From the IMG/VR virus record IMGVR_UViG_3300043395_002615, positions 1 through 64,000 of that record: a DNA stretch of 64,000 bases, one strand, 5' to 3'. Made by a program: the position numbers and the translations under genes. The notes beneath the pieces were generated by a model, which did not search any database, was not told the DNA's origin, and saw only the letters and a program-made list of their open reading frames with translations. Below, in pieces: positions 1 through 8,940 of the stretch (its first letter is position 1; each line of letters opens with the position of its first letter). This DNA comes from a virus.

Positions 1-529
1 AATTATAATAATTAGGTATCACAAAATCAAAATAACGCCCATCCTCTATTCCGCACTTTCCATAAACATAATGCATCCAAGCATAAGATTCAAAAATACA
101 AAAATTAGAAAAGATGCCTTCATATCCAATACCGTACTCAACAGAGGTATGGTTTGGGAAAGCGTCAGCAATTGGCTTCTGGCAAACTCCACCAATTAAA
201 CAAATGAAATCGTTAGGCTGGATGCGTTTACCAATCTCCTCAACCGAACCAATATTCATTATTTGCCAATAAGCTAGTTTAGAATCCCATTCAATAGGAA
301 AAAAAGTTTTAGTATGATCATCCCTAAAATAATAGTTCTGCATTTTCTTTGAGATAATGCTTACATGCTCAGTTACCTCAGCATCATTATCTTCACTTGA
401 ATACAGAAAAACTTCATGACCAAGACTTGTCATCATATTACAAAAACGCACAACCTTAGTTGTGTAAGCACAATGAACAAAGTCTTTAGTTGTTTGTGTA
501 TGTGGAAGAGAAACTACATGAAATCTCAT
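1..529 (-). CDS. Glycosyltransferase-like protein, partial (3' end outside window)
   Basis: Open frame from ATG at 529 runs off the left edge, so about 176 N-terminal residues are visible. The translation begins MRFHVVSLPHTQTTKDF and continues with a region like the N-terminal Rossmann domain of GT-B glycosyltransferases (phrases such as MMTSLGHEVFLYSSE and FICLIGGVCQKP). From memory, closely similar N-termini occur in actinophage glycosyltransferases. The donor-binding C-terminal half is not visible. The start overlaps the upstream stop as TGATG, so it is translationally coupled to the tail-protein operon. A virion-glycosylating role is inferred; donor and acceptor are unknown. Confidence 0.6.
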   Translation of the reverse strand, partial: MRFHVVSLPHTQTTKDFVHCAYTTKVVRFCNMMTSLGHEVFLYSSEDNDAEVTEHVSIISKKMQNYYFRDDHTKTFFPIEWDSKLAYWQIMNIGSVEEIGKRIQPNDFICLIGGVCQKPIADAFPNHTSVEYGIGYEGIFSNFCIFESYAWMHYVYGKCGIEDGRYFDFVIPNYYN

Positions 530-1110
530 CAAACAAGAACCCTACCTACGCTCCAAAGATTTTCTTTTCCAAAAACAAAATCAAGTCTAAGATAAGCATT
601 TGTGTGATACAGTCCATCACCAGTATACATATTAACTCTTAGCAAAGAGTTGCCTTTAAGTTTTTTTATTCTTATAGTTTTTCCACCAGGTATATCGGTA
701 GTATGACCTGGATCAGTTGAGCTTATTATTTGAACAAAATCCGTATTTGGATATATATAATCAAGTTTTGGTGTGTGAGACATAGCACAACCAGCTCCAT
801 CGTTATAAGACCCAGTTCTAAATATCAATGTCTCATTCTGAAACTCAGGCTGCAAATCACACTCTAAAGTTAATTCTATACGTTCAAATTCCGAATTTTG
901 TCTCTCAACCCTACCCCTATAAGTAACATCAATATACCCTGCCCTAACAGAGCCCCTAGCAGTAAAAGACTGTGTATTTGCATTTGTGCCACCACAATTA
1001 TAGCTATCCTCAAAATCTATTTGAGCTCTTGTTGGAGATAAAATATATTCTGGAACACCAACAAAACCATTTGTCTGTTGATCTGCAGGATTCCAGACTA
1101 TTCCAGCCAT
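529..1110 (-). CDS. Hypothetical virion-associated protein (193 aa)
   Basis: 193 residues with beta-rich composition and no signal peptide or membrane segment. No family recognised. It overlaps its upstream neighbour by one base and its downstream neighbour by one base. It is the fifth gene after the tape measure in a run of tail proteins, so a tail-tip or appendage component is the simplest inference. Three cysteines are scattered without a metal-site pattern. Confidence 0.6.
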   Translation of the reverse strand: MAGIVWNPADQQTNGFVGVPEYILSPTRAQIDFEDSYNCGGTNANTQSFTARGSVRAGYIDVTYRGRVERQNSEFERIELTLECDLQPEFQNETLIFRTGSYNDGAGCAMSHTPKLDYIYPNTDFVQIISSTDPGHTTDIPGGKTIRIKKLKGNSLLRVNMYTGDGLYHTNAYLRLDFVFGKENLWSVGRVLV

Positions 1111-1529
1111 TACACCGATCTTCCATAAAGTTGAACAGTTACATTACTATGTCCACCAGCAGCACTACATCTAATCTTAATCCAGTTAGTTGGACTAACA
1201 ACGATATGATCAACATAACCAGAAGTTATATCAGCAGAATTTTTTAAACTTGTAGCAACAAGAGAAATAGTTCTAGCAGTTTCAGTGCTACCAAAAGTGT
1301 TGTCACCTATAATCAAATCAAATGTTGTAGTTGCTGTACCAACGCTTCCAGCTTGGACATACCAGTCAGTAAGCAAAATATTAGCTGACGGCGACCAAGG
1401 TCCAGAGGTAGAAACTTCAACCTCGCCATCTAAATAAAATGGAGGAATATTAATATATGAAGCTCTTAGACCTGCTGTAAAAACATCTGTTGTCTGTGTT
1501 TTAATTATGCGATTTCTTTCATTAGCCAT
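1110..1529 (-). CDS. Hypothetical tail-region protein (139 aa)
   Basis: Small beta-rich protein rich in Ser, Thr and Val, beginning MANERNRIIKTQT. The start is supported by AGGA six bases upstream of the ATG. The composition resembles phage appendage or receptor-binding accessory domains, but I recognise no specific family. It lies between tail genes with short or overlapping junctions, which argues for a virion role. Confidence 0.6.
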   Translation of the reverse strand: MANERNRIIKTQTTDVFTAGLRASYINIPPFYLDGEVEVSTSGPWSPSANILLTDWYVQAGSVGTATTTFDLIIGDNTFGSTETARTISLVATSLKNSADITSGYVDHIVVSPTNWIKIRCSAAGGHSNVTVQLYGRSV

Positions 1530-1537
1530 GATTATTC

Positions 1538-1978
1538 CTAAATTGGATTACCAAAGGCTACACCAGTCAACTGCCACTGGACAATAACCTTTTGAGTTGG
1601 GGCACCAGTGACGACAACAGCAAGTTCGCAGCCTCTGTAAATTCTAGAAAATGGAGGATTCTCAACAGTTATCCATCTGCTTACAATTACAGAAACCGTT
1701 GGGAAAAAACCATCAACAATAACATCGCCCTCTTGAACTTCTGCGCCAAAAGTAATCAAAGGCTTTTCAGAGAAAGCGATAGGGAAATCAATTGGCACAC
1801 GCTTCTCCCCAGAGTTCTTGATAAGAAACTCCCCAGTAAGAGTAGTGGGACCAGCCGCTGCCGAAGACATAGCAGCAGTCATGTCTTTTGCTATCATTGA
1901 GTTTCTAAATTTTTCAACTGCTTGAGCAGGGCTAGGAAAAGGTCTTTTAAAAACTTGTGCTTCATCACGCCAATCCAT
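1538..1978 (-). CDS. Hypothetical tail-region protein (146 aa)
   Basis: ATG at 1978 chosen because GGAGG lies seven bases upstream; a TTG six bases further up would be too close to that site. Alpha-helical N-terminus (about residues 1-40) followed by a beta-rich domain with ISEKPLITFGAEV-type strands. No recognised family. Gene order suggests a tail appendage or tail-tip protein. Confidence 0.6.
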   Translation of the reverse strand: MDWRDEAQVFKRPFPSPAQAVEKFRNSMIAKDMTAAMSSAAAGPTTLTGEFLIKNSGEKRVPIDFPIAFSEKPLITFGAEVQEGDVIVDGFFPTVSVIVSRWITVENPPFSRIYRGCELAVVVTGAPTQKVIVQWQLTGVAFGNPI

Positions 1979-1980
1979 AA

Positions 1981-4692
1981 TCAATCCTCCACGTATTTAG
2001 TATCTGAAATAGTTTTTTCATCAAAGTTATCAGAATCAAACCATACTCTTAAAGTTGCAGAACCAGACTGCAGAGTATCACCATAAATGTTGATAGTGTA
2101 AGTTCCCTCATTTAAGTTACCCAAATTTTTGGTATCGCCAGAAAGTGGAAGATCAAAAGTATTTGAATATGGTGTTGCATCATTCTTGGTTATACTAACG
2201 GCACCATTATAAAGAATATCTTCTGAATAAGTAAACCTGATCTTTGAATTAATAGCCTGATCAGGCACCACTAGTGTCGCTGTATAACTCCAAGTTGCTC
2301 CAGTGAACTCGAAGATATCTAGATTTAGAAAAAGATCACCGTCTACAACTACAATATCAGATGAACCTAGTGTATCTAAAATTGCATTAATTTTATCTGT
2401 TTCAGAATTATGTATTTTAGTAATTGCTAAAGGTAGTGTAGTTAAAGTTTTTACATAGTCAATAACATCTGGCCACTCTGCTGCAGTAAAATTACCTTGA
2501 ATAGCAATAGCGTCAGCAAAAACTGTTGGTGTAGCAGCCTCAATCCCATTGATAAATGTTTCCAATGCTTCAATATCTCTGGAGTCCATTCTTACACCAT
2601 TATAAAAAGCATCAGAACCAGAATATCTAGCCATCAATTTTATATTTGGACCATAAACTTGTATGCCAGGAAAGTTATGGATTTGATCTGCTAAAGCATT
2701 AAACATAGTAATATAAGTATTTATATTATGAGAAGGAGAAGACTGGAATCCCAGAAGATCATTCCAAATAAAAACTTTAGAAGCAGATCCAAAAACTGCA
2801 GCAACGCCTGCTGCTAAAGCAAAATTATCAAGCCTAGAAAAATCTGGAATCAGATTAGCTGTTCTAATCTGATTACCACCAGAATCAAGAATACTATTAG
2901 AGTTAGAAACCAAAGAAGCAAACTCTGTAAGTTCATCGCTTGGATCTGGTATCACAGTTTCTTCACTTTTTTCAGAATAGCTAAAAGCAATGACTTTTGA
3001 TCCATATCCATCTATTTCAGAATTGATACAATAGTTATAAAAAGAATTAAGCCAATCAACAATATCAGAGGATAGAGGTGGTGTTGCAGCAGAGCAATTA
3101 ATGCTAATAGAAATACCAAGTTCCATATATTTATCTAATGCCCATGCTCTTACTGGCTCTAGATATGGAATATAAAACTCTGCATTATCATAAACATCAA
3201 TAGATATGAATACAAGATCCCAATATCTGGCATTATAATTTGCATCATCTATCATTAGATTAATTGGATCATTTCCACCAAAATCACTCAAGGAATGCGT
3301 GCAAATAAATCCAATATTTAGACCAACAGGAGTCGCTTCAGCAATTGCTTCATCAAGTTTGTATTTAAACCTTTCCTGAAGACCCAGCCAACCAAGAATC
3401 GTATATGTAGAGCCATCAATAAAACTTTTTGGATTTGGAGCAATACATACCCAAGCAGGACCAGTTAAAGAATCGATATTGTCAATAATATCTCTAAAGT
3501 CTGAATCATGAACCTGTGGAGAACCCTCACTCCAGTCATTAACAAAAATAATGAAAATAGGAAGAGCATCTTCATCAATAGCATCCTGTCCTAATGTTGG
3601 TATATCAGAAATAACATATGGAACAGAAGGAGTAGCCCCAGGATCTAACTCAATTAAGAAATTTTGAATGCCAACATTTTTAGTGGCAATACTATTAATT
3701 TTAGAAACATTATTTACTATAGAGCTGAAACCAGTTCTTACGGCAAAGTTATTATATGCAATAGAACCGGGAAAATTTCTTTCCAATATAACATCTGGGC
3801 ATTCTTCAATATTTATTGCTGTACCAACATTAGCTTTTACAAAATCATAAGTTGCAGAATAAAAACTCTGCGAAAGATAGTTACCAGTGCTAGAGTATCC
3901 AGAAGTCCAAATATTACTATCAACTGAGAGAACTCCATACGACATTCCCCTATCTATGCCACTTGGAATAATTACATCAACATCATTGACAGTTGGATAG
4001 TCGCCTTTATCAACAATATTGAATCCTTGAGCAGCACCAACATCATAATTAGATACACATTCTCCAGTAACAATTATTCCGGGGATATGTCCAATATCAT
4101 CAGAAAAAATTTGATTCTGAGAATCAGAAACTAGTATTTGATAACTACCCCAAGTTACTTTATATCTATCAGAACCATCAAACTGAAAAATTAGATCTTG
4201 AGTAGCTGCTACAGTTGAAATATCTACAAGTATAGATTTAATTTCTGTAAGAACAGAACCATCTGCAGAAATAGAACCAAAGGTCAAAAGTTTTGTAGAC
4301 TTATTTATAGAACAGTAATAACCATCAGATATGCCAAGTGAATCTGAAATAGTTAGTGTTATAGAAAAATCAATTGAACTTAGATCAATCTCAACTCTTT
4401 GATAAAAACCAGAAGAAGTTATATTTATATCTAAGATTGCAAATCCCATACCATTAGCAGAACCAAATCTACCGTCAGTAACTCCACAAGCATCTAAAGC
4501 TGGATTAAGTATAGAGATGTCAAAAATATCTACAGGATCAAGAGACTTTGAGCCATTTGACTGTGTTAGAATAGGGGTAGCAGAACCCATCTCAGAGAAA
4601 ATAAACTCTGCCTGTGGAAAAATATTCGTCGCCATTGATCTAGAATCAACATAATTGAAACCAACATCAGCGAACTCTGGTCTAATAGCCAC
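1981..4692 (-). CDS. Large minor tail protein (903 aa)
   Basis: GTG start at 4692 with AGGAG five bases upstream. The sequence falls into three parts: an N-terminal beta-rich part, a central alpha/beta part (roughly residues 350-760) with alternating hydrophobic strands such as LPIFIIFVNDW, VGLNIGFICTHS and LGISISINCSAA reminiscent of a glycoside-hydrolase-like barrel, and a C-terminal beta-sandwich of about 100 residues (TYTINIYGDTL, TLRVWFDSDN) like pre-peptidase or carbohydrate-binding domains. No catalytic acid pair can be assigned from sequence alone. The position after the tail-tip protein suggests a receptor- or glycan-interacting tail component. Confidence 0.7.
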   Translation of the reverse strand: MAIRPEFADVGFNYVDSRSMATNIFPQAEFIFSEMGSATPILTQSNGSKSLDPVDIFDISILNPALDACGVTDGRFGSANGMGFAILDINITSSGFYQRVEIDLSSIDFSITLTISDSLGISDGYYCSINKSTKLLTFGSISADGSVLTEIKSILVDISTVAATQDLIFQFDGSDRYKVTWGSYQILVSDSQNQIFSDDIGHIPGIIVTGECVSNYDVGAAQGFNIVDKGDYPTVNDVDVIIPSGIDRGMSYGVLSVDSNIWTSGYSSTGNYLSQSFYSATYDFVKANVGTAINIEECPDVILERNFPGSIAYNNFAVRTGFSSIVNNVSKINSIATKNVGIQNFLIELDPGATPSVPYVISDIPTLGQDAIDEDALPIFIIFVNDWSEGSPQVHDSDFRDIIDNIDSLTGPAWVCIAPNPKSFIDGSTYTILGWLGLQERFKYKLDEAIAEATPVGLNIGFICTHSLSDFGGNDPINLMIDDANYNARYWDLVFISIDVYDNAEFYIPYLEPVRAWALDKYMELGISISINCSAATPPLSSDIVDWLNSFYNYCINSEIDGYGSKVIAFSYSEKSEETVIPDPSDELTEFASLVSNSNSILDSGGNQIRTANLIPDFSRLDNFALAAGVAAVFGSASKVFIWNDLLGFQSSPSHNINTYITMFNALADQIHNFPGIQVYGPNIKLMARYSGSDAFYNGVRMDSRDIEALETFINGIEAATPTVFADAIAIQGNFTAAEWPDVIDYVKTLTTLPLAITKIHNSETDKINAILDTLGSSDIVVVDGDLFLNLDIFEFTGATWSYTATLVVPDQAINSKIRFTYSEDILYNGAVSITKNDATPYSNTFDLPLSGDTKNLGNLNEGTYTINIYGDTLQSGSATLRVWFDSDNFDEKTISDTKYVED

Positions 4693-4700
4693 CTTAACTC

Positions 4701-7700
4701 CTAATTAAATCCACCAGTTAGCGTTATAGGCTCAACACCAAGACCGCTGAACTGCAATTCCCTATTTGTAATCTGCTGCCATCTATCAACTCGCTCAGAG
4801 ATAGATACATGACTTATTGGATTATAAACATTATCGCTAGTAATAACCCAATCATTTTCATCGCCAAGCCAATTGGTTGTAAGACTCATTTCATACTGGC
4901 CTGTATCAAGATCCATAGTAGAAGAAACACCTCTAACATAATGGATATATGTTTCACTTGTATTTCTTTCAATAATACGAATCTGATCATTTATCTCTAT
5001 ATTAGGATTAGCAACGCATGTAAGGCTTCCAGCTCTCTGACTAAACCAAATCTGAAGATTGATGAGTTCGGCCATCAATTTCTGCTCTTCTTTGTCAGTA
5101 AAGGTATTATCGATCCAGATTGCTGGACGAATGATATTCCTTAGAGCGGGAACCCCCGGCCTAATCTCATCATTAGCAGATCCAGGAACGAAACGAACAT
5201 ACGAAGTTGCTCGTGGGTTGTTGGGATCTGGCTGGTCCGAGCCAATAATAATCTCAGACCTAAGAGAATCACCACCAATGGACACCTGATACTGCTTTAA
5301 TGTTGTGGTCTCGTTTATTTCTGGGATAAACGGCTCAGCACCGGGGGTACTAGAGCTTACTCTGGTATAGTTACCTTCTTCATCATATGTAACATAGATT
5401 TTTTGACCATCACCATAGGAATCGAAGTTTCCAGCAGACCACCAGTTAGGACTTTCAAACCTTGCCCCACCCTGTTGGTCTATAAAGAAGTTATATCCAA
5501 CAACCTGCTTAATTTCATTTATACAGTCAATGATAGTTCTCTTATCAAACTTGTCACCAGTAATATCTTTATCAGTAAAAATACCGGTAGATTCTATATT
5601 ACCAAAGATAGAAGGTCTATCATTTGCATCTGGAGAACCGGGATAGCCAACCCAAAGATCAGCACCAGTATCCGTCTGAACACCAAAGAAACCATCATAT
5701 CTTAGAACAAGCCTAGCGTTAGATCTAGTGTATGTCCTTGTATTAAATAATGCAGAACCTGCAGCTGAATACACAACAAAATTACCATCTGACTGCATTA
5801 CAGCATAAGCACCAGAGTTTCCATCAGTCTCGGATTCCCAAACAACATTTTGAAGAGTAGTGGTACCTCCGACAGTAATGAAATTTCCAGTACCTAAAAC
5901 TAGATTTCCATCTGTTTGCATAATAAGAGTATAGTCATCTACCTGCTCATAGCTTCCAGATGCTAAAGTTTTCGTAGCCCAAGATTTAATTGTCTCAATA
6001 TTTGAGTCATAATAAGTAAAGCCAGACCAGCAAAGCATATCTTTAATAATATCAATATATTCTTTAAAATTACCCTGCTTCCAACGGTAACCAGTTTTAC
6101 CCCACCATCCAGGCTGGCCCCAGAATCTGGCATCATAACTAAGAACAGAACCATTAGCAACAAGAACCCAGAAACCCTTACCATCTGGATCTCTAGCCAA
6201 ATCCCAAACCAAATAACGAAAGAATGACCAATCATTAACTTTATCTTCTGGAATCTTAAGATCAATCTGGGGATTATTCTGGTAAACATATGATGTTCCC
6301 TGCTTAACAGCGTCACCAAAAGCAGCAATATGACCATCAGCAAATGCAATCCAATAACCATCACCAGATTTAGTAGAAGTCATGCCATGACACCAGTTGC
6401 CATAATCAACACTAAAAGAATCTGCACTATTTTTATTATAGATTCTATTTACTAAACCGCCATAATTTTGCACATTTCCAAATGCCCAAACTTGACCAGA
6501 TCCATCTGTAACCCAAAATCCCATCTTTTTTGGATGAGCAGCTATAGCAGTTCCCCTTCTAGCCCAATTATATGCAGTAGATGGCTGCTGTCCAACATCA
6601 AAGCCAGCAGGACTTTGACCAAAACCTGTACCATAAGGTTTGCCAAATAGATACTTATAAGTCTTCCCACTATTAATCATTGATGCTGTAACTGAAGTAT
6701 ATGGCGTCTGTGCAAACGATGGAGATGCATCACCAAAACCTCTAACACTTCCATCAGAATAAACAACCCAATAACCATTACCAGTATAGGTAACAGCCAT
6801 ATTCATAGCAGCTACGCCAACGAGAGCAAACTGCTCGCCACGCCAAGGAACAATATAATGTCCATAATGATTTGCTTCACCAAAAGCATAAACCCTACCA
6901 CTTGGATCAAGAACCCAATATCCCTCACCAGATGGATGTGCAGCCATTGAAGTTGCCCCTGGCTTCAAATATGTTCCACCAAGACCGCGAACATAATGAA
7001 TACCATTCACACCACTAGCATACGGTGGGGATACAAAATTTACCGGACCAAAAGCTGTTGAATCAAAATCAGCAGCATCACCAAAACCATGAACATAACC
7101 ATTGGACTCACAAACCCAATAACCACGAACAGGATGGGATTCCATAGCATAAGTCCAAGGAAGTTCCGTGAATGGCACAGAATATTCAGAAGTCTTATTT
7201 CCAACAGCCCTAAATACAATATCTCTAATACCACAACGGTAATTATTTCCAGAACCATCTGCCATACCTGAATAGGTAAGTGGATCTCCAAAAGTAATTC
7301 TAATCTGATCAGCTTTATACCAATAAGAACCAAAATCTCTCAGAACAGATATTTCATTCTCAGCAGGATTTGCAACACCAAAGTCAACAGAAATTTCGCG
7401 CTCATTACCATCAGGTGGCATAAGGGGAATCTGAATCTTCTTAACATAAGGAATAGAGCCGCCATAATCTGGAACAGTTTCTGTACCAAACCAAGAGCCA
7501 TTATACTTAATAGAAATATATGCAGTATATCCACCAGCCCAAGGAGTAAAACTCATACCTTGAATACGACGACCGCTACCACCAGTCTTCTCTACATCAA
7601 ACTCCCACCAAAAATATCCATACCCATTGTTTCCGGTGGGCTGGGCTTTAGCTGGAGAAAGTGCATATGTATTCCTATTGCCATCTGAAGCATGACTACC

Positions 7701-8549
7701 TTTATGACCAAAGATAGAATAATCGTAGGAACCAAAAATATCATCAGTGGCAGAATCTTTATAAATTGCTCTCACTTCACCAAATGAAGCATTGAAAGAA
7801 CCCTTTGGATCTGGACCAAAAGGAGAATCAAAAGCAGAAACACCGGGAGACTTATACTCAATAGGATAAAGACTCTGAGGAACTAGAGGGGGATAGGTGA
7901 TCTGTTCAAGAAGGAGTCTACCAACATCACGGCATTGAATGGTAAGCATTCCATCTGTGCCAGTCGAAATAGAATCAATCAACCAAGCACCCGTTATCAT
8001 GATATTCTCATCATCAATTGCTTGCTGAACAGAAACGTCGTTACCGCCATAGCCTTGATATGTTCTAATTAAAGCATTAGGAACAATAACATTTGTCCAA
8101 TCAAAATCTGGATCATAGGTTCCATCTTTAAGAGTGGCACCCTGTCCCGGCTCTTGATTCCATAAAGCCTGCGCCTCAGCAGACTCACCACGCTTAGGCC
8201 AAAAATATCCAGGTCGGCCAAGCTGATTAGTGAGTTCAGGAACAATCACACCAGTAGCAGCACTATTAGAATAGTGCCACTGGTTATACATTGCAATATT
8301 GCAAGTTGCAATATCCTGAGAAGTCGAACGCTCAATCTGAATTGATTTAATATTAGGAATCTCTACCTCAACCTGATCGTTAGCAGAGTCCTGCCAGTAA
8401 CGAAAAGGTCCACGGACAGAACCATCATAAACCGGGTCTGTGGTTTTTAGCGTCCAGTCAGGCTCAATCGTAACTCTGCCACAAGGCTTAGTATCACCAA
8501 TCATTACACCTGAACGAACAATATTATGTATTGTCTGATTCAGTCTCAT
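4701..8549 (-). CDS. Tail-tip protein with propeller-like repeats and bulb-lectin domain (1282 aa)
   Basis: Large tail protein. The N-terminal part looks like a tail hub/discoidin-like region. Residues about 470-795 carry six repeats of the form G-Y/F-W-V followed by a short G-turn and FGDA-like end (GYWVCESNGYVHGFGD, GYWVLDPSGRVYAFGE, GYWVVYSDGSVRGFGD, GFWVTDGSGQVWAFGN, GYWIAFADGHIAAFGD, GFWVLVANGSVLSYD), spaced as expected for blades of a beta-propeller. Residues about 860-960 have bulb-type mannose-lectin repeats (MQTDGNLVL, MQSDGNFVVY, LRYDGFFGV). The C-terminal 250 residues resemble a baseplate-hub domain. It is likely the cell-wall-glycan binding tip; the target sugar is unknown. Confidence 0.8.
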   Translation of the reverse strand: MRLNQTIHNIVRSGVMIGDTKPCGRVTIEPDWTLKTTDPVYDGSVRGPFRYWQDSANDQVEVEIPNIKSIQIERSTSQDIATCNIAMYNQWHYSNSAATGVIVPELTNQLGRPGYFWPKRGESAEAQALWNQEPGQGATLKDGTYDPDFDWTNVIVPNALIRTYQGYGGNDVSVQQAIDDENIMITGAWLIDSISTGTDGMLTIQCRDVGRLLLEQITYPPLVPQSLYPIEYKSPGVSAFDSPFGPDPKGSFNASFGEVRAIYKDSATDDIFGSYDYSIFGHKGSHASDGNRNTYALSPAKAQPTGNNGYGYFWWEFDVEKTGGSGRRIQGMSFTPWAGGYTAYISIKYNGSWFGTETVPDYGGSIPYVKKIQIPLMPPDGNEREISVDFGVANPAENEISVLRDFGSYWYKADQIRITFGDPLTYSGMADGSGNNYRCGIRDIVFRAVGNKTSEYSVPFTELPWTYAMESHPVRGYWVCESNGYVHGFGDAADFDSTAFGPVNFVSPPYASGVNGIHYVRGLGGTYLKPGATSMAAHPSGEGYWVLDPSGRVYAFGEANHYGHYIVPWRGEQFALVGVAAMNMAVTYTGNGYWVVYSDGSVRGFGDASPSFAQTPYTSVTASMINSGKTYKYLFGKPYGTGFGQSPAGFDVGQQPSTAYNWARRGTAIAAHPKKMGFWVTDGSGQVWAFGNVQNYGGLVNRIYNKNSADSFSVDYGNWCHGMTSTKSGDGYWIAFADGHIAAFGDAVKQGTSYVYQNNPQIDLKIPEDKVNDWSFFRYLVWDLARDPDGKGFWVLVANGSVLSYDARFWGQPGWWGKTGYRWKQGNFKEYIDIIKDMLCWSGFTYYDSNIETIKSWATKTLASGSYEQVDDYTLIMQTDGNLVLGTGNFITVGGTTTLQNVVWESETDGNSGAYAVMQSDGNFVVYSAAGSALFNTRTYTRSNARLVLRYDGFFGVQTDTGADLWVGYPGSPDANDRPSIFGNIESTGIFTDKDITGDKFDKRTIIDCINEIKQVVGYNFFIDQQGGARFESPNWWSAGNFDSYGDGQKIYVTYDEEGNYTRVSSSTPGAEPFIPEINETTTLKQYQVSIGGDSLRSEIIIGSDQPDPNNPRATSYVRFVPGSANDEIRPGVPALRNIIRPAIWIDNTFTDKEEQKLMAELINLQIWFSQRAGSLTCVANPNIEINDQIRIIERNTSETYIHYVRGVSSTMDLDTGQYEMSLTTNWLGDENDWVITSDNVYNPISHVSISERVDRWQQITNRELQFSGLGVEPITLTGGFN

Positions 8550-8551
8550 AA

Positions 8552-8932
8552 TTACCAGTCCAAGACAATAGCTTCAATAGAGTAATTATGACGCCAAGGA
8601 TAGTTAATTGATCTTACCCTCGTTGGGTTGAAACTTTTAATATAAATCCAGAACTCTCTACCGAGATCATCAGTCAAACGAATCTGATTTCTTTTTAGAT
8701 ACCAATCATTAAGAGTATTAAACTGGCTTTCAGTTAAGATTGTACCAGAGAAAGAAAGACTTGCAGGACTCTCTCTGCCCTCAAAAGCAAGAGTCTGGCC
8801 GTTAGGGGCAGCCGTAGCCTCATAAGAAATATTCTTAGATCTACTTGGATACCCGCCATCATTAGGATTAATTTCCCAATTATAAGTCTCATTACCTACT
8901 GGATCATAAAATTCCCACGCAACTCTTGGCAT
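8552..8932 (-). CDS. Minor tail protein, distal-tail-like (126 aa)
   Basis: 126 residues immediately downstream of the tape measure and upstream of the tail-tip protein, the usual place of a distal-tail or tail-hub adaptor gene. The start has AGGAG five bases upstream. Two beta-sheet-like halves are joined by an aromatic-rich segment (LNDWYLKRNQ). The role is inferred from gene order and size; no diagnostic motif was recognised. Confidence 0.65.
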   Translation of the reverse strand: MPRVAWEFYDPVGNETYNWEINPNDGGYPSRSKNISYEATAAPNGQTLAFEGRESPASLSFSGTILTESQFNTLNDWYLKRNQIRLTDDLGREFWIYIKSFNPTRVRSINYPWRHNYSIEAIVLDW

Positions 8933-8940
8933 CTTAACTC

